The notes: a model not told the origin generated them from the letters alone. 64,000 nucleotides of DNA from an uncultured Gemmatimonadales bacterium (GCA_947259585.1 CAMYMV010000018.1:1-64000), one strand, 5' to 3'. Shown: positions 32,894 to 42,048, counted from the first letter of the stretch. A program made the numbers and translations.

Positions 32894-34138
32894 TCAGGCA
32901 TGGGTCTGGGATGTCACGTTTTCCAGCTCGCGCTCCATCTCCTCGAGCTTTTCGTACGCCGAATCCATGACGGGGCGTTCCCGAACGAGCTCCCGGCACG
33001 CCTCCAGGCGATCGGTGGCGTTGATCAGAACCAGGCCCGCCAGTTTCCCGTTCTGGCCGCACACCACGATGCTCCGTTCTGAGCTTAGCTCTCCCAGCAC
33101 GCGAACGTCATCGGCGTCCGCCGGACGGCCGAGCACGCTGAAGCCGAGGTCGAACACATCCGAGTAGAAGTACGAGACGTGGTCGAAGGGCTCACCAGCC
33201 CCGGCCATGTTCCGCCCGACCACCTTTCCGTGGGTCCTGGCGTGATCCCAATGCTCGAGGCGCGGCGTGTCGCCGAAGACCGAGTCCGGAAAGCGCGCCA
33301 GATCACCCGTCGCGTAGATGTGGCCATGGCTGGTTTCGCCGAACCGATCCACGATCACACCGTCCAGCACAGCCAGGCCCGCTTCTCCGGCAAGCTCCTC
33401 GTTCGGGCGGAGGCCCACTCCGATTACCGCGAGGTCACAGGCCACCTGGGTACCGTTCGCGAGTCGAGCCCCCTCCAGACGCTCCGAGCCCAGGAGCTCC
33501 TCCACCTCTGCATCGAGCTCGAAGCGGATGCCCCTCTCCTCGAAGTATCCCTGCACGAAGTACGAGAGGACCGGCGGCAGCATCTCCGACCAGACGCGGC
33601 TCTCGCGCTCGACGATCGTGGATGCGACGTCGAATCGGGTGAGCGAGGCGGCCAGTTCCATTCCAATGAAACCGGCGCCGATCAGAAGCGCCGAATCGGC
33701 CTCCGCGGCGCGATCACGGAGTCTCTCGGCGTCCGCGACCGTGCGAAAGCTGGACACGCCGTCCAGCTCCGTGCCGGGAATTGCGAGGGAGCGAGGCCGC
33801 CCGCCCGTGGCCAGCAGAATCCTCGCCCCGTGATAGGTCTCATCCGCCGCCGTGCCGATCGCCATCTCCTTCGGATCCAGCGACGTGGCCCGCACGCCGT
33901 TGAGCAGGGTGACCTTCGCGTCCTTCTCGAACCAGCCTTCCGGCTTGACGTGCAGGAGGTCTCGGGTCGCTTCCGGCGTTTGGAGGAACTCCTTGGAGAG
34001 AGGCGGACGGTGATACGGCGGTTCGCTCTCGTTGGCCAGAATGGCGATGCTGCCCTCGGCGTCCAGGCTGCGTATGCCGTCGACGGCCGAAGCGGCGGCG
34101 AGCCCGCCGCCCACGATCAGGTAATCGAAACTCTGCAA
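32894..34138 (-). CDS. FAD-dependent NAD(P)H-ferredoxin/rubredoxin reductase
   Basis: A TTG at 34138 preceded by AAAGGA at 6 nt gives MQSFDYLIVGGGLAAASA, placing the FAD dinucleotide fold right at the start as in the family. The 414-aa product has PPYHRPPLSKEFL, a second nucleotide fold (SALLIGAGFIGMELAASL) for NAD(P)H, and GHIYATGDLARFP for FAD. A C-terminal reductase domain contains EHWDHARTHGKVVGRNMAG. It should pass electrons to a ferredoxin or Rieske protein of a dioxygenase or P450-type system; no such partner is adjacent. Confidence 0.9.
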   Translation of the reverse strand: MQSFDYLIVGGGLAAASAVDGIRSLDAEGSIAILANESEPPYHRPPLSKEFLQTPEATRDLLHVKPEGWFEKDAKVTLLNGVRATSLDPKEMAIGTAADETYHGARILLATGGRPRSLAIPGTELDGVSSFRTVADAERLRDRAAEADSALLIGAGFIGMELAASLTRFDVASTIVERESRVWSEMLPPVLSYFVQGYFEERGIRFELDAEVEELLGSERLEGARLANGTQVACDLAVIGVGLRPNEELAGEAGLAVLDGVIVDRFGETSHGHIYATGDLARFPDSVFGDTPRLEHWDHARTHGKVVGRNMAGAGEPFDHVSYFYSDVFDLGFSVLGRPADADDVRVLGELSSERSIVVCGQNGKLAGLVLINATDRLEACRELVRERPVMDSAYEKLEEMERELENVTSQTHA

Positions 34139-34217
34139 AGTCGGATCCTTTCGGAGTCGTTGCTCGTGTGACTCTCCTACGTACGCGCGGCCTCGCGGAT
34201 CCATATTCCGTGAAGCT

Positions 34218-34931
34218 TCATGGATCGATCGGTCGTATCTCGACCTCGCTCACCGTTGCGCGGTCCGAGATGCGGATGGCCGTGAGCACCAGGTCCGCCA
34301 CGTCATCGGCGTCGAGGACCTTTGCGCCCCTCGGGGTGCGGTGGCCCTCCTCCCCGAAGAACGGCGTGTCTACGGAGCCCGGGCACACGCACAGCACGCG
34401 CACGCCGTGCTCCCGCAGGTCCAACATCATGGAGGCGGACATGCCGAGGAGCGCGTGCTTCGATGCTGCGTACACCGAGCCGGTGCGGAAGGGATGTTTC
34501 CCGGCAAGGGACGCGATGTTCACCACGACTCCATCCCCGGCCTCGACCATGTCGGGGATGAAACGCTTGGAGCACAGGAATGGCCCTCTGACGTTGACGG
34601 CGAAGGTCCGGTCGTAGTCGTCCAGCGTGAGGTCCAGGAAGCTCCCGAACCGGCCCACCCCGGCGTTGTTGACCAGCACGCTGGTCCGACCGAGCTCCCG
34701 TTCCACACCTGTGGCGAATCGCTCGACCTCCTCCTCCCGGGACACGTCGGTCGGAATTGCCACCACCTTCGCTCCCGCGGCCCGCAGCTCGGTCGCCGCC
34801 TTCTCCAGGCGGGCCTTGTCGCGGGCGCAGATCCCGAGGCAGGAGCCGGCCTCGGCCAGCTTGCCGGCGATCGCTCTGCCGATTCCGGTGCTGGCTCCCG
34901 TGACGACCACCGTACGCCCTCGGAGCTCCAC
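34218..34931 (-). CDS. Short-chain dehydrogenase/reductase
   Basis: 237 aa classical SDR: VVVTGASTGIGRA for cofactor binding, NNAGVGRFG, and the catalytic Ser and YxxxK in NIASLAGKHPFRTGSVYAAS(K). Arg residues after the second strand (CARDKARLEK) suggest NADPH preference. The substrate is unknown. Its start is immediately next to the glcF stop, so it belongs to the same transcript as the glycolate oxidase genes. Confidence 0.92.
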   Translation of the reverse strand: MELRGRTVVVTGASTGIGRAIAGKLAEAGSCLGICARDKARLEKAATELRAAGAKVVAIPTDVSREEEVERFATGVERELGRTSVLVNNAGVGRFGSFLDLTLDDYDRTFAVNVRGPFLCSKRFIPDMVEAGDGVVVNIASLAGKHPFRTGSVYAASKHALLGMSASMMLDLREHGVRVLCVCPGSVDTPFFGEEGHRTPRGAKVLDADDVADLVLTAIRISDRATVSEVEIRPIDP

Positions 34932-36278
34932 CTAGCCCGTCCCCGTCGCCGCCGTCGCTGCCGCACGGCGAAGTCCGAGGTCCAGGATCTCGACCGGATG
35001 CGCCGCGCTCGCCCGTAAGCGCTCTCTCCGCAGTCCGGCCCCGATCTGCATCATACAGCCGGGATTCCCGGTCACCACGGTATCGTATTCTCCCTCTTCG
35101 ATCTCGCGGAGCTTGGTCTCCAGGATCCTGCCCGAGAGCTCGGGGTGGACCAGGGCGTAGAGTCCGGCGCCTCCGCAGCAGCGGTCCGAGGACGGGAGGC
35201 TTTCGATCTCCAGACCCCTCACCGCCGACAACGCCTCCAGGGGTGCTTCGTCATCTCGAAGACCGAAGGAGAGATGGCAGGGAGCGTCGTGGGCGACTGC
35301 CGCCTTCAGCTCCGCGTTCAGGCCGGAGCCGCGGGCCACGAGCCGGGTGACATCGCATGTCGCGGATGCCACGTGCTCCGCCCGCTCGCGCCACTCCTCG
35401 GAACCCGCCAGCCAATCCGGATACTCCTTGATCGCGGCGCCGCACCCAGCCGCGTTGACCACGAACCAGTCCGCGCCCGATCGTTCGAAGGCCTCGATGT
35501 TGCGCCTCGCGAGATGCCGTGCCCCATCAGCAAGCCCGGCGTGCGCATGAAGGGCGCCACAGCAGCCCTGGCCCGCCGCCGGGCGTTCCGAGTATCCGGA
35601 AGCTCCGAGAACCCGGCGTGTGGCATCATGTACCCGTCCGAAGAGCCCCTTCATGATGCACCCCTCGAGGAGGGCGTAGGCGGGAGACGGGTCCATCTCC
35701 TCGTCCGCCGCCGCGCGAGGCGAGAGCGGAGGCGAGGTCGAAGGCGACGTCGAATGCGATGTCGAGGATGAGGATGAGGTCGAGGGCGAGGCGGACCTAG
35801 AGCGAGGTGCGGTCGCCGCGAGCCAGGCCAGCGCATGGCCGATGCGGCCCGGCAGGCGAGCGCCCGCCACCGCCGCCCCCGAGCCCCGCAGCGCCCGGAG
35901 CACGGCGTAGGCGACAGGTGACGTCCTGCCGGTGAAGGCGCCAATCAGCCACCTCGCTCCGCCGCCGCCCTCCCCGGCCGCGCGGTCCTCGCGGGCCCGC
36001 TCCAGGAGCGAGCCGAAGCGCACTCCGGCGGGGCAGGCGGGCTCGCACGCCCGGCAGCCCAGGCACCGGTCGATGTGATGGGTGAAGGCGCCACTGGTCG
36101 ACAGGCGGCCTTCGACGGCGAGCTTCATGAGATGGATTCGGCCCCGGGGCGAGTCGTTCTCGTCCCGGGTCGCCTGATAGGTCGGGCAGGCCGGGAGGCA
36201 GAGGCCGCAGTGAACACAAGCGGCGAGATCGGACCGGCCGTCCAGCAGTCGCGCCGGGCGCGCGAGCGCTGCCGTCAC
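34932..36278 (-). CDS. glcF: Glycolate oxidase iron-sulfur subunit
   Basis: 448 aa. Two 4Fe-4S motifs (CVHCGLCLPACPTYQ near 21-35 and CLGCRACEPACP near 73-84) and two CCG domains (QGCCGALHAHAG and DRCCGGAGLYALVHPE) define GlcF, which passes electrons from the flavin subunits to quinone. Residues about 160-195 are a Ser/Thr/Pro-rich low-complexity insert, which sits between the Fe-S half and the CCG half and is absent from typical members. The start codon overlaps the stop of the DUF4440 gene (ATGA). The flavin partner is the GlcD-GlcE fusion at 38193-40871. Confidence 0.9.
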   Translation of the reverse strand: MTAALARPARLLDGRSDLAACVHCGLCLPACPTYQATRDENDSPRGRIHLMKLAVEGRLSTSGAFTHHIDRCLGCRACEPACPAGVRFGSLLERAREDRAAGEGGGGARWLIGAFTGRTSPVAYAVLRALRGSGAAVAGARLPGRIGHALAWLAATAPRSRSASPSTSSSSSTSHSTSPSTSPPLSPRAAADEEMDPSPAYALLEGCIMKGLFGRVHDATRRVLGASGYSERPAAGQGCCGALHAHAGLADGARHLARRNIEAFERSGADWFVVNAAGCGAAIKEYPDWLAGSEEWRERAEHVASATCDVTRLVARGSGLNAELKAAVAHDAPCHLSFGLRDDEAPLEALSAVRGLEIESLPSSDRCCGGAGLYALVHPELSGRILETKLREIEEGEYDTVVTGNPGCMMQIGAGLRRERLRASAAHPVEILDLGLRRAAATAATGTG

Positions 36279-36853
36279 CCGGAAGATCCGCCGGCGCGGC
36301 TCGTCGAATCCTCGTCGGCGGCCACGCCATCGGCCTCGCCGTTGCCAACGGGACCCTCGGTCTCTTCCTCGACCGGCGGGTCAGATGCGCTCTGGTCGTG
36401 CACGATCCTCCAGCCCTCGTCGGTCCTCCAGAGGACGAGAGTAAACGGCCCGGAACCCGTGACCTCGCCCTCCCGGAAGAGCACGTAGCGGGCGGTCGCC
36501 ACCGCATAGGCGTCTCCAAGGGGCCGGGCGGCTACCCGCTCGAAGCGAAGGCTGTCCCGCAACGCACCGGCCTGGAAGAGCGGAGCGTACCTGGCCCGGA
36601 TCGCCTCCCAGCCCGCGACGTGGCCCGAGCTGCCGAGGTACGTCGTCGTGGGCGAGCGCAGATAGTCGTCCATGAAGCCCTCGAGGTCTCCGCGGTTCCA
36701 CGCCTCGGCCGAGCGCTCGAGCATCCGAGCCACCTGCGTCTCGACACCCGGGATCGTGTCGGTCCCCGCCACGGGGGCCCCGCCCTCGATCCGGCACGCC
36801 GCAGGCGCCGATCCCAGCGCCGCCACCAGGAGGACGAAGCCCGACGCTTTCAT
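36275..36853 (-). CDS. Exported SnoaL/DUF4440 protein
   Basis: 192 aa with a signal or lipoprotein-like N-terminus (LGSAPAAC, Cys20). The NTF2-like domain has QVARMLERSAEAWNRGDLEGFMDDYLRSPTTTYLGSSGHVAGWEAI and strands through FTLVLWRTDEGWRIVHDQSAS. The tail is acidic and disordered. It is embedded in the glycolate-oxidase gene block by a 4-nt overlap with glcF; whether it has a role there is unknown. Confidence 0.75.
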   Translation of the reverse strand: MKASGFVLLVAALGSAPAACRIEGGAPVAGTDTIPGVETQVARMLERSAEAWNRGDLEGFMDDYLRSPTTTYLGSSGHVAGWEAIRARYAPLFQAGALRDSLRFERVAARPLGDAYAVATARYVLFREGEVTGSGPFTLVLWRTDEGWRIVHDQSASDPPVEEETEGPVGNGEADGVAADEDSTSRAGGSSG

Positions 36854-36878
36854 GCGCCCCTCTCCGACAGACTTGCCG

Positions 36879-37442
36879 TCACGATCGTGGCCGCCACTCC
36901 GGATCCTCCACTCCAGCCTCGAGGTTCGCGGCGCGGGCGAGCATGAACAGCAGGTCCGAGAGCCGGTTCATGTACGGCAGGACGACATCGCCCAGCCGCG
37001 GCTGGTCTTCCAGCAGAGTGCTGATGGCGCGCTCGGCGCGCCGGCATACGGTCCGCGCCACTTGGAGTTGAGCGCCGACAGGCGAGCCGCCCGGAAGGAG
37101 GAACGCGTCCAGCGGGGGCAGGGAGCTGTCGAGCTCGTCGATCCAAGCCTCGAGCTCGCCGACTCTCTCCGCTCGGAGATCGGGGATCACCCCCTTCTCC
37201 AGTGCGCCTCCGGGGTCCGCCGCGGCCAACCGGGCGCCGATGATGAGAAGGTCCTCCTGCAGATGAAGCGCGCGCTCGGTGACGGGCACGTCTCCCTGAC
37301 GCAGCGAGAGCGCCAGCCCCACGTGGCTGTTCAGCTCATCCACGGCGCCGTACGCGTCGACCCGGGGATCGTGCTTCGGCACCCGCACGCCGCCCAGCAT
37401 CACGGTCGTTCCGGCGTCACCCTTCCGCGTATAGATCTTCAT
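36879..37442 (-). CDS. Cob(I)yrinic acid a,c-diamide adenosyltransferase (PduO type)
   Basis: The ATG at 37442 gives MKIYTRKGDAGTTVMLGG, the ATP-binding N-terminus of PduO-type adenosyltransferases. VDAYGAVDELNSHVGLA and the C-terminal VCRRAERAI and YMNRLSDLLFMLAR complete the five-helix enzyme; 187 aa is normal length. It makes adenosylcobalamin in the cytosol. No B12-dependent enzyme needing the adenosyl form is seen in the window, although QueG uses cobalamin. Confidence 0.95.
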   Translation of the reverse strand: MKIYTRKGDAGTTVMLGGVRVPKHDPRVDAYGAVDELNSHVGLALSLRQGDVPVTERALHLQEDLLIIGARLAAADPGGALEKGVIPDLRAERVGELEAWIDELDSSLPPLDAFLLPGGSPVGAQLQVARTVCRRAERAISTLLEDQPRLGDVVLPYMNRLSDLLFMLARAANLEAGVEDPEWRPRS

Positions 37443-37473
37443 CAGCACCCCGTAAGCAGCGACATGGGCCCAC

Positions 37474-38178
37474 CTACGGCCCGGACTCGAGAAGGACCCA
37501 CGGCTCCACCGCGTACAGGAGCCGAGCGCTGGATCGGTCACGCGGGGAGAGACGCGACTGCTCGCTGGTCGGGAACATCATGTCCCCCGCGTCCTCGCTG
37601 TGCCCGAGGCCGACGAGGTGGCCGACCTCGTGGAGGGAGATCCGCCGAGCCAGGTGCCGGTCCACCGGCCGCCCGTCCCTGCGGAGTAGCGTCAGCGTCA
37701 CGACCGCCGAGGCGATCCAGCCGTTCTGGTCCGTCTCCCAGGCGGTGAGGCCGCTGTGCTCCGTCGACATCTGCGTCACCCACTTCACGACTACCTGGGC
37801 CGTGCCCCTGCCCGCCGCCTCCTGGAAGCGGAGCGAGACGCCCGGAATAGAGGTCCACGTCGAGAGCGCCTGATTCACCGCCCACCGATACCCGGTGCCG
37901 AAACGAACCGGATCATCCGGAGACTCGAAATAGATGGTGACCGTCCGCGCGCTCCCGTCCTCCCCCGTGCGCCACCGCGGCAACACCCCACCCGATGGCG
38001 ACTCCACCGGTACGAGGTACGTATCGGCCCCTGGGCCCAGGATCGACTCCGTGAGCCGGGTCAGGCCCGCCTCCTCGGCGGGTGAGGTATCCGCGCGGTC
38101 GTACGTCGTCTGGGCCCCGGCGGACACGGGCTGGAGAGTCGCGAACGCGACGATCGCGGAGAGCGAGTAGCGGTTCAT
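37474..38178 (-). CDS. Secreted matrixin-like (M10) metalloprotease
   Basis: The ATG at 38178 starts a clean signal peptide (cleavage near AGAQ, 23). The 234-aa product has the metzincin site HEVGHLVGLGH (183-193) with a Met-turn in GDMMFP, the signature of matrixins. The preceding strand region (WAVNQALSTWTSIPGVSLRFQE) also matches M10. There is no pro-domain cysteine switch. It is probably an exported Zn endopeptidase. It lies in the middle of the glycolate-oxidase gene block on the same strand. Confidence 0.85.
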   Translation of the reverse strand: MNRYSLSAIVAFATLQPVSAGAQTTYDRADTSPAEEAGLTRLTESILGPGADTYLVPVESPSGGVLPRWRTGEDGSARTVTIYFESPDDPVRFGTGYRWAVNQALSTWTSIPGVSLRFQEAAGRGTAQVVVKWVTQMSTEHSGLTAWETDQNGWIASAVVTLTLLRRDGRPVDRHLARRISLHEVGHLVGLGHSEDAGDMMFPTSEQSRLSPRDRSSARLLYAVEPWVLLESGP

Positions 38179-38192
38179 TTGCCCAAAGGTAG

Positions 38193-40871
38193 TCAGACGT
38201 AGTCGGCTTGCCAGCATCGGTCCTGACCGCCCGCGGCGAGGATGACCCGCCCCTCCAGCGCGGCGAGGTGCGTCGGCCGGCGGCTCTGCGCCGCGCTGTG
38301 CTCCTCTGGTCCGCCGCGCTCGACGGCCACGCCAGCCCCGGCCGACGCATCGAGGATGCGTTCCAAGAGCGGGGACGCTTCACCCGGATCCCTGTCGTAC
38401 CCGATTCTGAGGACCCCGGCCCCCGGAAGCAGTTCGATACGCGACCTGTTTTCTCCGAGGAGCGGCGCGAGTCGCGCCGGCATCTCCCAGCAATCGGCCG
38501 CCGGCGCGGAGACGCGGAGCGCACATCGACGCACGTCGACGGTGGACCTCCGGCGAGTCGAGGGCGCTTCGCCTTCGAGCTCTGGATCGGGCCGAAGATC
38601 GAGCCCGAGCCCCTGGGCCAGCTTGGCGAGCTTCTCTCGGCGCGACTCGGCCGAGCGCTCGGAGCCCAGGAGCCAGAGGACGAGCTTCTCCTCGACCGCG
38701 CCGTCCGGGTACCGCTCTCGACTCCACCGCGCCCCATCCGGTACCGCCCTCTCCGCTTCGCCGTCTGCCAGCGACCGAGCCAGCTGCAACGCCCCCGGTC
38801 CCCGCGCCACGAGCCTGGAGAAGGCGGCAGGAAGCGGCCAGAGCCGGAAGGTGGCTTCGGTGATCACCCCAAGCCGGCCAAAGCTGCCGCAGTAGAGCCG
38901 TGTGAAGTCGTAGCCGGCGACGTTCTTCATCACAGGGCGGCCCCACCGCTGCGTGACTCCCTCGAGTGATACCGTGCGAATCTCGAGAAGCTGCCGACGC
39001 AGGGGTCCGAAGGTGCCATCGAACGGCCCGGGAGGCGCGGCGGCCACGAGGCCTCCGACCGTCAGCGCCAGAGATTCTCCCGCGAGCGGGACCCACTGCC
39101 CCTCGCGCCTCAGCTCGGCCAGTACCTCACCGACCCTCCTGGCGGCGCCGACGGTGACCGTCAGGTCATCCCGTCGGTGTTCCAGCGTGCCGTCGAGCGC
39201 GGCCGTCGACACGAGGGTCGCATGCTCCGGGATCGGCGGCGCCCCGTCACGGAGCCCCTCGGCGCCCGTCGCCAGCACGGCGGAACCGGCGTCTCGTGCG
39301 GCGATGGCCGCTTGCAGATCAGCCTGCGTCGCCGGGGCATGCCAGACGGGGGCGCCGCCAGCGTCCCGGCCCTCTTCCGCACGTTCTTCCGGGGCCGAGC
39401 CGCGTTCACGGAGCCCTTCGAGACGCCGATCCTCCGTGCCAGCAGGGGGAAGCACCTTACCGGGGTTGCACAGCCCGCGCGGGTCGACGGCATCCCGCAC
39501 CGAGCGGAGCGTGCGGAGCTCCGTCGCCGCCAGGACGCGCGGCACGGACTTCAGCTTGTCGAGCCCGATTCCGTGCTCACCGGTAATCGTTCCGCCGGCT
39601 TCGATGCAGAGATCCAGGATCTCGAGCCGAGCGGCTTCGACTCGTTCGGCTTCATCGGGGTCGTCCACGTCGAAGACGATGTTCGGGTGCAGGTTCCCAT
39701 CGCCGGCATGAAAGAAGTTGGCCAGACGGAGACCATGCCTCTCCCCGACGGCTTCGATCCGCGGAAGCAGCTCCGGAAGCATCGTGCGCGGAACGACCGT
39801 GTCCTCGACGAGAACGTCCGGGCCCAACTGCCCGAGTGCGCCGAAGGCGCTCTTTCGGGCACGCCAGAGTCTCTCCCGCTCCGCTTTTGATGAGGCACTC
39901 GAGATCTCGCGGGGTGCCGCGATCCGGATCGCGGCGAGGGCGGCTGACATCTCCTCCTCGGCCTCCTCCGGCGTGCCCTCACACTCGACGACGAGTGCCG
40001 CGCCGAGGTCCGTCGGCAGGCCGACGGCGAACGGCGAACGCTCGACCGTGCGGATCGTCGTTCGGTCGATGATCTCGAGTGCGACCGGGACAACGCCGGC
40101 GGAGAGGATCTCGGTTACCGCCTGCCCGGCCTCTCCGACCCGGTCGAATAGTGCGAGCGACGTAAGGATGGCTTCCGGTCGGGGTGCGAGGCGTACCGTC
40201 ACCGCCGTGGCGAAGCCGAGGGTGCCCTCCGATCCGATGAACAGCCCGCCGAGATCGGGTCCGCCGGACTCGCCGCGGTCCAACGCCAGAAGCTCGCCGT
40301 CCGGGAGGATCACCTCTAGGCGCAGCACGTGGTCGCTGGTCACCCCGTGCTTCAGGCAGTGCGGTCCGCCGGCGTTCGTCGCGACGTTGCCGCCGATCGT
40401 GCAGGCCGAGGCGGAGCCGGGGTCCGGCAGGTAGCGAAGCCCGAGCGGCGCCGCGCGTCGCGAGATCTCGTCCGTAAGGACGCCCGGTTCGACCACCGCC
40501 AGACGCTCGTCGGGGTCGATCCGCAGGAACCGGTCGAGCCGGCCGGTGCCGACGATCACCGCTCCCCGGGCGACCGCTCCACCGGTCAGTCCGGTGCCGG
40601 CTCCGCGCGGAACAAAGGGGATCTCCGCTTCGTACAGCATGCGTACCGCGAGTCGCAGCTCCTCGCGCGTGGCGGGGAGCGCGACGGCGAGCGGAGTCCC
40701 GCGGATGCGGGTGAGCGCGTCGGATTCGTAGGCGAGGAGACGATCGGCTTCACGGATTAGGCCGGCAGGTCCCAGAAGGCGGCCGAGGTCGGTTGCTAGA
40801 GCGCCTGGCAAGGCGCTTGCTCTCGAGCTCGGGCGGGACACGTCGAATGCGGTACGCACGGCCGATTTCAC
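38193..40871 (-). CDS. Glycolate oxidase, GlcD-GlcE fusion flavoprotein
   Basis: 892 aa. Residues 1-470 are a full GlcD: the FAD-binding PCMH region (PFVPRGAGTGLTGGAV, CTIGGNVATNAGGPHCLKHG) and the FAD-oxidase C domain ending in TGEHGIGLDKL and NPGKVLPP. A charged linker follows, then residues 510-892 repeat an FAD-binding fold that corresponds to GlcE (PLAGESLALTVGGLVAA, MKNVAGYDFTRLYCGSFGRLGVITEATF). In E. coli these are separate proteins that work with GlcF; here they are joined. It would oxidise glycolate or a similar 2-hydroxyacid. GlcF is 1.9 kb downstream on the same strand. Confidence 0.9.
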   Translation of the reverse strand: MKSAVRTAFDVSRPSSRASALPGALATDLGRLLGPAGLIREADRLLAYESDALTRIRGTPLAVALPATREELRLAVRMLYEAEIPFVPRGAGTGLTGGAVARGAVIVGTGRLDRFLRIDPDERLAVVEPGVLTDEISRRAAPLGLRYLPDPGSASACTIGGNVATNAGGPHCLKHGVTSDHVLRLEVILPDGELLALDRGESGGPDLGGLFIGSEGTLGFATAVTVRLAPRPEAILTSLALFDRVGEAGQAVTEILSAGVVPVALEIIDRTTIRTVERSPFAVGLPTDLGAALVVECEGTPEEAEEEMSAALAAIRIAAPREISSASSKAERERLWRARKSAFGALGQLGPDVLVEDTVVPRTMLPELLPRIEAVGERHGLRLANFFHAGDGNLHPNIVFDVDDPDEAERVEAARLEILDLCIEAGGTITGEHGIGLDKLKSVPRVLAATELRTLRSVRDAVDPRGLCNPGKVLPPAGTEDRRLEGLRERGSAPEERAEEGRDAGGAPVWHAPATQADLQAAIAARDAGSAVLATGAEGLRDGAPPIPEHATLVSTAALDGTLEHRRDDLTVTVGAARRVGEVLAELRREGQWVPLAGESLALTVGGLVAAAPPGPFDGTFGPLRRQLLEIRTVSLEGVTQRWGRPVMKNVAGYDFTRLYCGSFGRLGVITEATFRLWPLPAAFSRLVARGPGALQLARSLADGEAERAVPDGARWSRERYPDGAVEEKLVLWLLGSERSAESRREKLAKLAQGLGLDLRPDPELEGEAPSTRRRSTVDVRRCALRVSAPAADCWEMPARLAPLLGENRSRIELLPGAGVLRIGYDRDPGEASPLLERILDASAGAGVAVERGGPEEHSAAQSRRPTHLAALEGRVILAAGGQDRCWQADYV

Positions 40872-40964
40872 GGCGCCACATTAGGCAGCTTGCCGAGAGT
40901 GGGCAAGCGGCGGATAGGCCCGTCATACGGGCTGATCCGGGGTGTCCGGTTCAGTCGCGCAGGC

Positions 40965-40993
40965 TTGACTATCGTGAGTGCCGCGTTTACGAT
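40965..40993 (+). promoter_or_regulatory. Promoter of the tRNA operon
   Basis: TTGACT (40965-40970) and TACGAT (40988-40993) with a 17-bp spacer form a near-consensus housekeeping promoter. The first tRNA begins 12 bp after the -10. Confidence 0.75.
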
Positions 40994-41004
40994 GGGCGGA
41001 TCGC

Positions 41005-41078
<74 letters not shown>

Positions 41079-41177
41079 TCATAGGCCCTGCCGCGCGTCG
41101 CGCCTGGCGGGGCGTTTTTTACGTGTCGGGCGATCTCGTTCGCGGCAGAGCCGCTGACGGGAGGGGCGCTTCGACAT

Positions 41178-41250
41178 TCCGGGGTAGCTCAGTGGCCAGA
41201 GCGGGTGGCTGTTAACCACTAGGTCGTGGGTTCGAATCCCACCCCCGGAG
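41178..41250 (+). tRNA. tRNA-Asn (GTT)
   Basis: Acceptor TCCGGGG/CCCCGGA, anticodon loop CTGTTAA, T-loop TTCGAAT. CCA is not encoded. Confidence 0.93.
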
Positions 41251-41288
41251 CTGAGGCTGTCGATGCGATCGGCGGTATCGACGATGTC

Positions 41289-41361
41289 GGCTGGGTAGCT
41301 CAGTCGGTAGAGCACCGCGCTGAAAACGCGGGTGTCGGCGGTTCGATTCCGCCCCCAGCCA
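41289..41361 (+). tRNA. tRNA-Phe (GAA)
   Basis: Acceptor GGCTGGG/CCCAGCC, anticodon loop CTGAAAA, T-loop TTCGATT, discriminator A. Confidence 0.93.
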
Positions 41362-41366
41362 TACGA

Positions 41367-41440
41367 AGGGGCGTAGCTCAACTTGGCAGAGCACCGGTCT
41401 CCAAAACCGGCGGTTGGGGGTTCGAGTCCCTCCGCCCCTG
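41367..41440 (+). tRNA. tRNA-Trp (CCA)
   Basis: Acceptor AGGGGCG/CGCCCCT, anticodon loop CTCCAAA, discriminator G as required for Trp. It begins only 5 bp after tRNA-Phe. Confidence 0.93.
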
Positions 41441-41460
41441 CTGCCTTCGTCGCGGAAGGT

Positions 41461-41532
<72 letters not shown>

Positions 41533-41552
41533 CTCTGCTTTCGGGCGGAGAC

Positions 41553-41626
41553 GCGCCCGTAGCTCAGGTGGATAGAGCATCGGCCTTCTAAGCCGAGGGT
41601 CGCAGGTTCGAGTCCTGCCGGGCGCA
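41553..41626 (+). tRNA. tRNA-Arg (TCT)
   Basis: Acceptor GCGCCCG/CGGGCGC, anticodon loop CTTCTAA, T-loop TTCGAGT, discriminator A. Confidence 0.92.
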
Positions 41627-41659
41627 TGCGGGCCGGATCGAGCGGTCATGACACCGAAG

Positions 41660-41731
41660 GCCCCCATCGTCTAACGGCCAGGACACCACTCTTTCAAGGT
41701 GGAGATAGGGGTTCGATTCCCCTTGGGGGCG
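41660..41731 (+). tRNA. tRNA-Glu (TTC)
   Basis: Acceptor GCCCCCA/TGGGGGC, anticodon loop CTTTCAA, T-loop TTCGATT, discriminator G. Confidence 0.92.
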
Positions 41732-41753
41732 TCAAGGAGGAGATCCGCAGCAC

Positions 41754-41826
41754 GGGGCCGTAGCTCAGCTGGGAGAGCGCTGCAATGGCATTGCAGAGGT
41801 CGCGGGTTCGAGCCCCGCCGGCTCCA
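41754..41826 (+). tRNA. tRNA-Ala (GGC)
   Basis: Acceptor GGGGCCG/CGGCTCC. The G3-T70 pair is the G3:U70 identity element of tRNA-Ala. Anticodon loop ATGGCAT. Confidence 0.93.
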
Positions 41827-41873
41827 CTGTTGACACCGCTGTAGCACGAGTTTGGAACCAGACAGCACCACGA

Positions 41874-41946
41874 GCGCCGCTAGCTCAATTGGCAGAGCAA
41901 CGGACTCTTAATCCGTAGGTTCGGGGTTCGATTCCCTGGCGGCGCA
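41874..41946 (+). tRNA. tRNA-Lys (CTT), attachment site of the island
   Basis: Acceptor GCGCCGC/GCGGCGC, anticodon loop CTCTTAA. From the anticodon loop to the 3' end, this gene is duplicated at 52399-52446, so it is the integration target of the adjacent tyrosine recombinase and remains functional at the left border. Confidence 0.93.
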
Positions 41947-41951
41947 TTTTT
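41904..41951 (+). repeat. att repeat, left (48 bp, inside tRNA-Lys)
   Basis: A 48-bp sequence running from ACTCTTAATCCG to GGCGGCGCATTTTT is identical at 52399-52446. The crossover is expected in the anticodon-loop region, as is usual for tRNA-targeting tyrosine recombinases. Confidence 0.9.
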
Positions 41952-41993
41952 GTAACTAGTTATCCCGCCCCACACTCCAGCGTTGTTGTCGCC

Positions 41994-42006
41994 TTCCATT
42001 ATGGAA
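41994..42006. promoter_or_regulatory. Palindromic site flanking the integrase operon, copy 1
   Basis: TTCCATTATGGAA is a perfect inverted repeat with a 1-nt centre. The same 13 bp occurs at 43451-43463 on the other side of the integrase operon. It is a candidate operator or arm-type binding site for the integrase or its partner. Confidence 0.5.
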
Positions 42007-42048
42007 CAATCGTTCGGATGTACCGCGAACTGTACCACGTTCTCGGGC

